Below, one piece after another: positions 60,680 to 63,107 of a stretch of 63,107 nt of DNA. Position 1 is the stretch's first letter. Every line of letters starts with the position of its first letter. The stretch is from Pseudoalteromonas aurantia (lineage in GTDB: Bacteria > Pseudomonadota > Gammaproteobacteria > Enterobacterales > Alteromonadaceae): assembly GCF_005886875.1 (NCBI RefSeq), contig NZ_PNBY01000022.1, forward strand, positions 1 to 63,107. The letters run 5' to 3'. The notes below the pieces were generated by a model that saw only the letters and a program-made list of their open reading frames with translations, had not been told where the DNA came from and searched no databases. A program made the position numbers and the translations under genes.

Positions 60680-60706
60680 CGCAGCTATTTTAGCTGCGTT
60701 TTTTTT
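60680..60706 (+). terminator. Orphan plus-strand intrinsic terminator
   Basis: Stem CGCAGCTA-TTT-TAGCTGCG then eight T, correctly oriented for plus-strand transcription. The nearest plus-strand gene upstream is 2.4 kb away, and the region upstream (from 60629) is intergenic. Possible weak promoter TTGCAA ... TATGAA near 60610-60655. It may end a small RNA. Confidence 0.5.
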
Positions 60707-60892
60707 ATTTGTTCTACCAAATACAAACCCTAACAATTAAATTTCATCTCGACACAATAAAACTATATAACATCAGACAAATTCAATAACTTTTTACAAC
60801 TGTACTGTCGTATATTCACCAGTTGATTGTACCTGAAAAATTAGGCAAACTATGTAATCGTTAATACCACCTGTTATTTTAAAGGACTAAAC

Positions 60893-62236
60893 ATGAAAAA
60901 AAGCTTAATATTACTCGCTTTAGGGTGTACATCACTCAATGCGCTCGCCGCTGACACCAGCGTAATCTCAATTACAGATCAAGCGTTTGGTGCTATTGCC
61001 AATGATAACATTGACGATAGTAATGCCATACAGTCAGCCATCAATTTTGCTGTTCAAAACAATAAAACAGTTTATATTCCCGCTGGTACTTTCAATGTCG
61101 AGAATACGCTCGACTTCACCGCAGCCGGCGGTTCTCATCGCTCAAGAATAAAAGTAACGGGCGAAAAAAGAGAGTTGTCAAAGTTAGTGACATCATCGAA
61201 CATCAGCATGTTTAAAGTAGCTCATGGTGTAGAAATTCATAACTTAACTTTATCTCAAACTAATTCACAGAAGCAAGGTAATGCTATTGATATCCCGTTT
61301 GCGTCTTATCGCTCTCACTTCTCAAAGCTTGATATAGCGGGTTTTGATAAAGGCATTAATGGTAAATGGGTGATATGGAGTCGATTCGAAGATTTATTTA
61401 TAAACAACGTCAATATCGGTATTAATTTACACGGCAACGGTGACGCACCAGCCTATTGGAATACTGAACCCAACGGCTGGTTTAACAATGTAAATATTTT
61501 TGACAATATCTATGTTGAAAAATCGCAAACAGGTATAAAACTGGCCGCGATGGGCAGTAATATCACAAATTCAACAGTGCAAAATTCAAATATAGGCGTT
61601 GAGATTTATGGTCCAGCAAATCACTTAACTTGGAATAATCAGATTTCAAACTTCTACGCGGAAGGTGTTCAGACTGTCTTTAAAGTAAAAAATTCAAGAA
61701 CACTTGATATCAATGGCGTATTTGCACAAGGTGGCAGAAGCAACGCAAGGTATCGTGCCATTATCGATGCCGAAAATGCGGGCTCAATAACAGTACATGG
61801 CATGACCGGGCAAGATTGGTGGCAACACAGTGCAATATTAAAAAACACCCAGCTAACAGGTAAATTAGTCGCCATCGGTGGCACAGGTAATTACGATAAC
61901 CAATCAACCCACTCCAATGGCATTATCAAACAAACAGCCTCTATTAGTTTACCTGCAAACAGAGCGTGGCAAGCATTACCTGAACGCATAACTATATCCG
62001 GTAACTCTGCTTACCGCGTGACTGTTTCAGGTATAAGAGATGGTTATGAACCTGTTTTAGAAGAATACACACTATACAATTTCAACGGCAGCAGTCGCTT
62101 TGGAAAAATTAGTCATGTTTCAGGTAAGCAACGGATCAAGTTTAAATTCGATGCCGGAAAAATATTTGCAAAACTGGATTACTCGGGTGGTGGCGGATTA
62201 TCTAACGGTAAGATTACGGTAGAAAAGGTACATTAA
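60893..62236 (+). CDS. Secreted right-handed beta-helix protein (pectate-lyase superfamily)
   Basis: A 447-residue exported protein: signal peptide (cleavage after A-L-A-A, about residue 20), then a parallel beta-helix. The opening AFGAIANDNIDDSNAIQSAINFAVQNNKTVYIPAGTF read in parts is the Pectate_lyase_3 start, seen in GH28-like and tailspike-like enzymes. The C-terminal about 100 residues look like a separate beta-sandwich. Polysaccharide cleavage or binding is likely; the substrate is not readable. AAAGGA precedes the ATG. Fits a marine heterotroph using algal or microbial glycans. Confidence 0.8.
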   Translation: MKKSLILLALGCTSLNALAADTSVISITDQAFGAIANDNIDDSNAIQSAINFAVQNNKTVYIPAGTFNVENTLDFTAAGGSHRSRIKVTGEKRELSKLVTSSNISMFKVAHGVEIHNLTLSQTNSQKQGNAIDIPFASYRSHFSKLDIAGFDKGINGKWVIWSRFEDLFINNVNIGINLHGNGDAPAYWNTEPNGWFNNVNIFDNIYVEKSQTGIKLAAMGSNITNSTVQNSNIGVEIYGPANHLTWNNQISNFYAEGVQTVFKVKNSRTLDINGVFAQGGRSNARYRAIIDAENAGSITVHGMTGQDWWQHSAILKNTQLTGKLVAIGGTGNYDNQSTHSNGIIKQTASISLPANRAWQALPERITISGNSAYRVTVSGIRDGYEPVLEEYTLYNFNGSSRFGKISHVSGKQRIKFKFDAGKIFAKLDYSGGGGLSNGKITVEKVH

Positions 62237-62241
62237 CCCCC

Positions 62242-62277
62242 TTGAGATACCGTATAAACAATTATGCGGTATCTCAA
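62242..62277 (+). terminator. Hairpin after the beta-helix gene
   Basis: Perfect 11-base stem TTGAGATACCG/CGGTATCTCAA with a 14-base loop, 5 bases after the stop, no T run. Confidence 0.45.
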
Positions 62278-62378
62278 CATTCCCTTAATTAGAACAATTC
62301 TTCAAGAGCATAATTGCACAAGGCTCCCCTTTACAACTATTTGTTCAACAACATATGGTGCAGCAGGTATTTTAGGGG

Positions 62379-63107
62379 TCAAGCCAACAACCTTTCACAT
62401 TGCTTATAATTAGCGCGCCGTTTTATTTCAAGGCTCGCACAATAGTTATCTAGCTTCTTAGGCCGACCTACAGCACCGTGAAATACTTTGGTAAATTGGG
62501 TGGTGAGTTTTTGCCAGTTCTCTGGGGCGATGTTGAGTCTGTCTAAAATTGGGGAGTTGATTGGGCTTATAGCGCCTCGCTTATCTGCCCGCATACATCG
62601 GCCTGTCAACTCTACAAGTTCTAAGTAGGACTTTAATTCAAAGGGTAAACCTTTGGGCATGTGCTTTCGGGGGCTACCTGCAAAACGCGCCAAGTTTTTC
62701 GGTTGCTTGCCTTCTTTGGCATGTTCACAGCGTGTTTTAACACTCGTGTAGTCTGAGGTTTCGGGTGTCTCAGCCATTTTGGCTCTAATTGGGTTTAAAT
62801 CAACATACGCCATACAGGCTGCCAGTGCCGCTTCATCGAGTAAGGCTTGTGATTTAAAACGGCCTTCCCAGAATCGGCCTGTACAGTTATCTTCTTTATT
62901 CGCCTTGCGGGCAATGCTTTCATTCAGTACCCGCATAAACCAACTGATACTCGCTAAACGCTCTCTAAATTGTTCAATGTCTTTATTTAAAAAGGTTTGC
63001 TGCGCTGAGTCTAGCCGCTCACCTTGAAGGAACTGATGAGACAGTATGGTGCCTTTAAACAGCTTATGCCATCTGATAATAATCGCTTTATCACTCAGTC
63101 TTTTAGC
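62379..63107 (-). CDS. REP-associated-type (Y1) transposase, 5' end cut by the window
   Basis: The frame is open from the window edge to the TGA at 62379, so the N-terminus with the expected HUH and Tyr motifs lies outside. The visible about 242 residues include NCTGRFWEGRFKSQALLDEA and CMAYVDLNPIRAKMAETPET, typical of TnpA_REP/IS200-like transposases (RayT group) common in marine gammaproteobacteria. The annotated start at 62936 is internal, since the reading continues upstream. Domesticated copies of this family are often chromosomal single genes rather than mobile. Confidence 0.75.
   Translation of the reverse strand, partial: AKRLSDKAIIIRWHKLFKGTILSHQFLQGERLDSAQQTFLNKDIEQFRERLASISWFMRVLNESIARKANKEDNCTGRFWEGRFKSQALLDEAALAACMAYVDLNPIRAKMAETPETSDYTSVKTRCEHAKEGKQPKNLARFAGSPRKHMPKGLPFELKSYLELVELTGRCMRADKRGAISPINSPILDRLNIAPENWQKLTTQFTKVFHGAVGRPKKLDNYCASLEIKRRANYKQCERLLA

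Overview
The window reads as a chromosomal segment of a marine gammaproteobacterium of the order Alteromonadales, most likely Pseudoalteromonas. This rests on low G+C, protein sequences close to but clearly distinct from Escherichia coli orthologues, and conserved blocks such as barA/rlmD-relA-mazG-pyrG-eno, tig-clpP-clpX-lon-hupB-ppiD, smrB/prmB-aroC and rpsP-rimM-trmD-rplS. The genus is inference; no 16S gene is present.

Layout. 1-1450: small accessory cell-surface region (signal-peptide stub, DUF4402-like secreted protein, lipoprotein). 1500-7740: minus-strand housekeeping block galU, thyA, lgt, tauE-like, ptsP, rppH. 7741-11255: a gene-free stretch with a cluster of DnaA-box-like sites, a lipoprotein serine hydrolase, mutH and a 2-oxoglutarate/Fe(II) oxygenase. 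11525-22510: eno, pyrG, mazG, relA, rlmD, divergent barA, and a DUF1232 protein. 22683-31206: protein quality control (ppiD, hupB, lon, clpX, clpP, tig). 31484-31997: five tRNA genes (three Pro-UGG, one His, one Arg-UCU) behind one strong promoter. 32340-36706: folD, an unknown coiled-coil protein, aroC, prmB, smrB. 36831-41800: a tandem-receiver protein, a two-gene small-protein unit behind a sigma54-like promoter, a 2-Cys peroxiredoxin, fadR, dsbB with a coupled membrane protein, a ComEA-like protein and the SOS gene yebG. 41839-49494: an aromatic/aspartate aminotransferase, a GAF protein, a partner-switch pair (receiver-PP2C-kinase protein plus STAS antagonist), yciH and a large GGDEF-EAL protein. 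49697-52163: pheA with its leader peptide and attenuator, convergent with tyrA, which carries two TyrR-like boxes. 52277-55914: the rplS-trmD-rimM-rpsP operon and ffh. 56080-58222: ypjD-like and corB-like membrane genes. 58649-63107: accessory end with a Sel1-like protein, an SLT-type lipoprotein, a secreted beta-helix protein and the C-terminal part of a REP-associated-type transposase cut by the window edge.

The genes cluster by function: stress and stationary-phase control (relA, barA, lon, clpXP, partner switch), aromatic amino acid synthesis (aroC, pheA, tyrA, aminotransferase), and translation or ribosome maturation (tig, prmB, rimM, trmD, rlmD). Most of the window is conserved core. 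The less explained signals are the DnaA-box cluster (7776-7959), the sigma54-type promoter with a small periplasmic protein and an overlapping 39-residue membrane protein (37750-38176), the CrsA/CrsR-like partner switch, the pheA attenuator, the tyrA operator, and a plus-strand terminator with no upstream gene (60680-60706). I saw no CRISPR array, prophage or complete insertion sequence.
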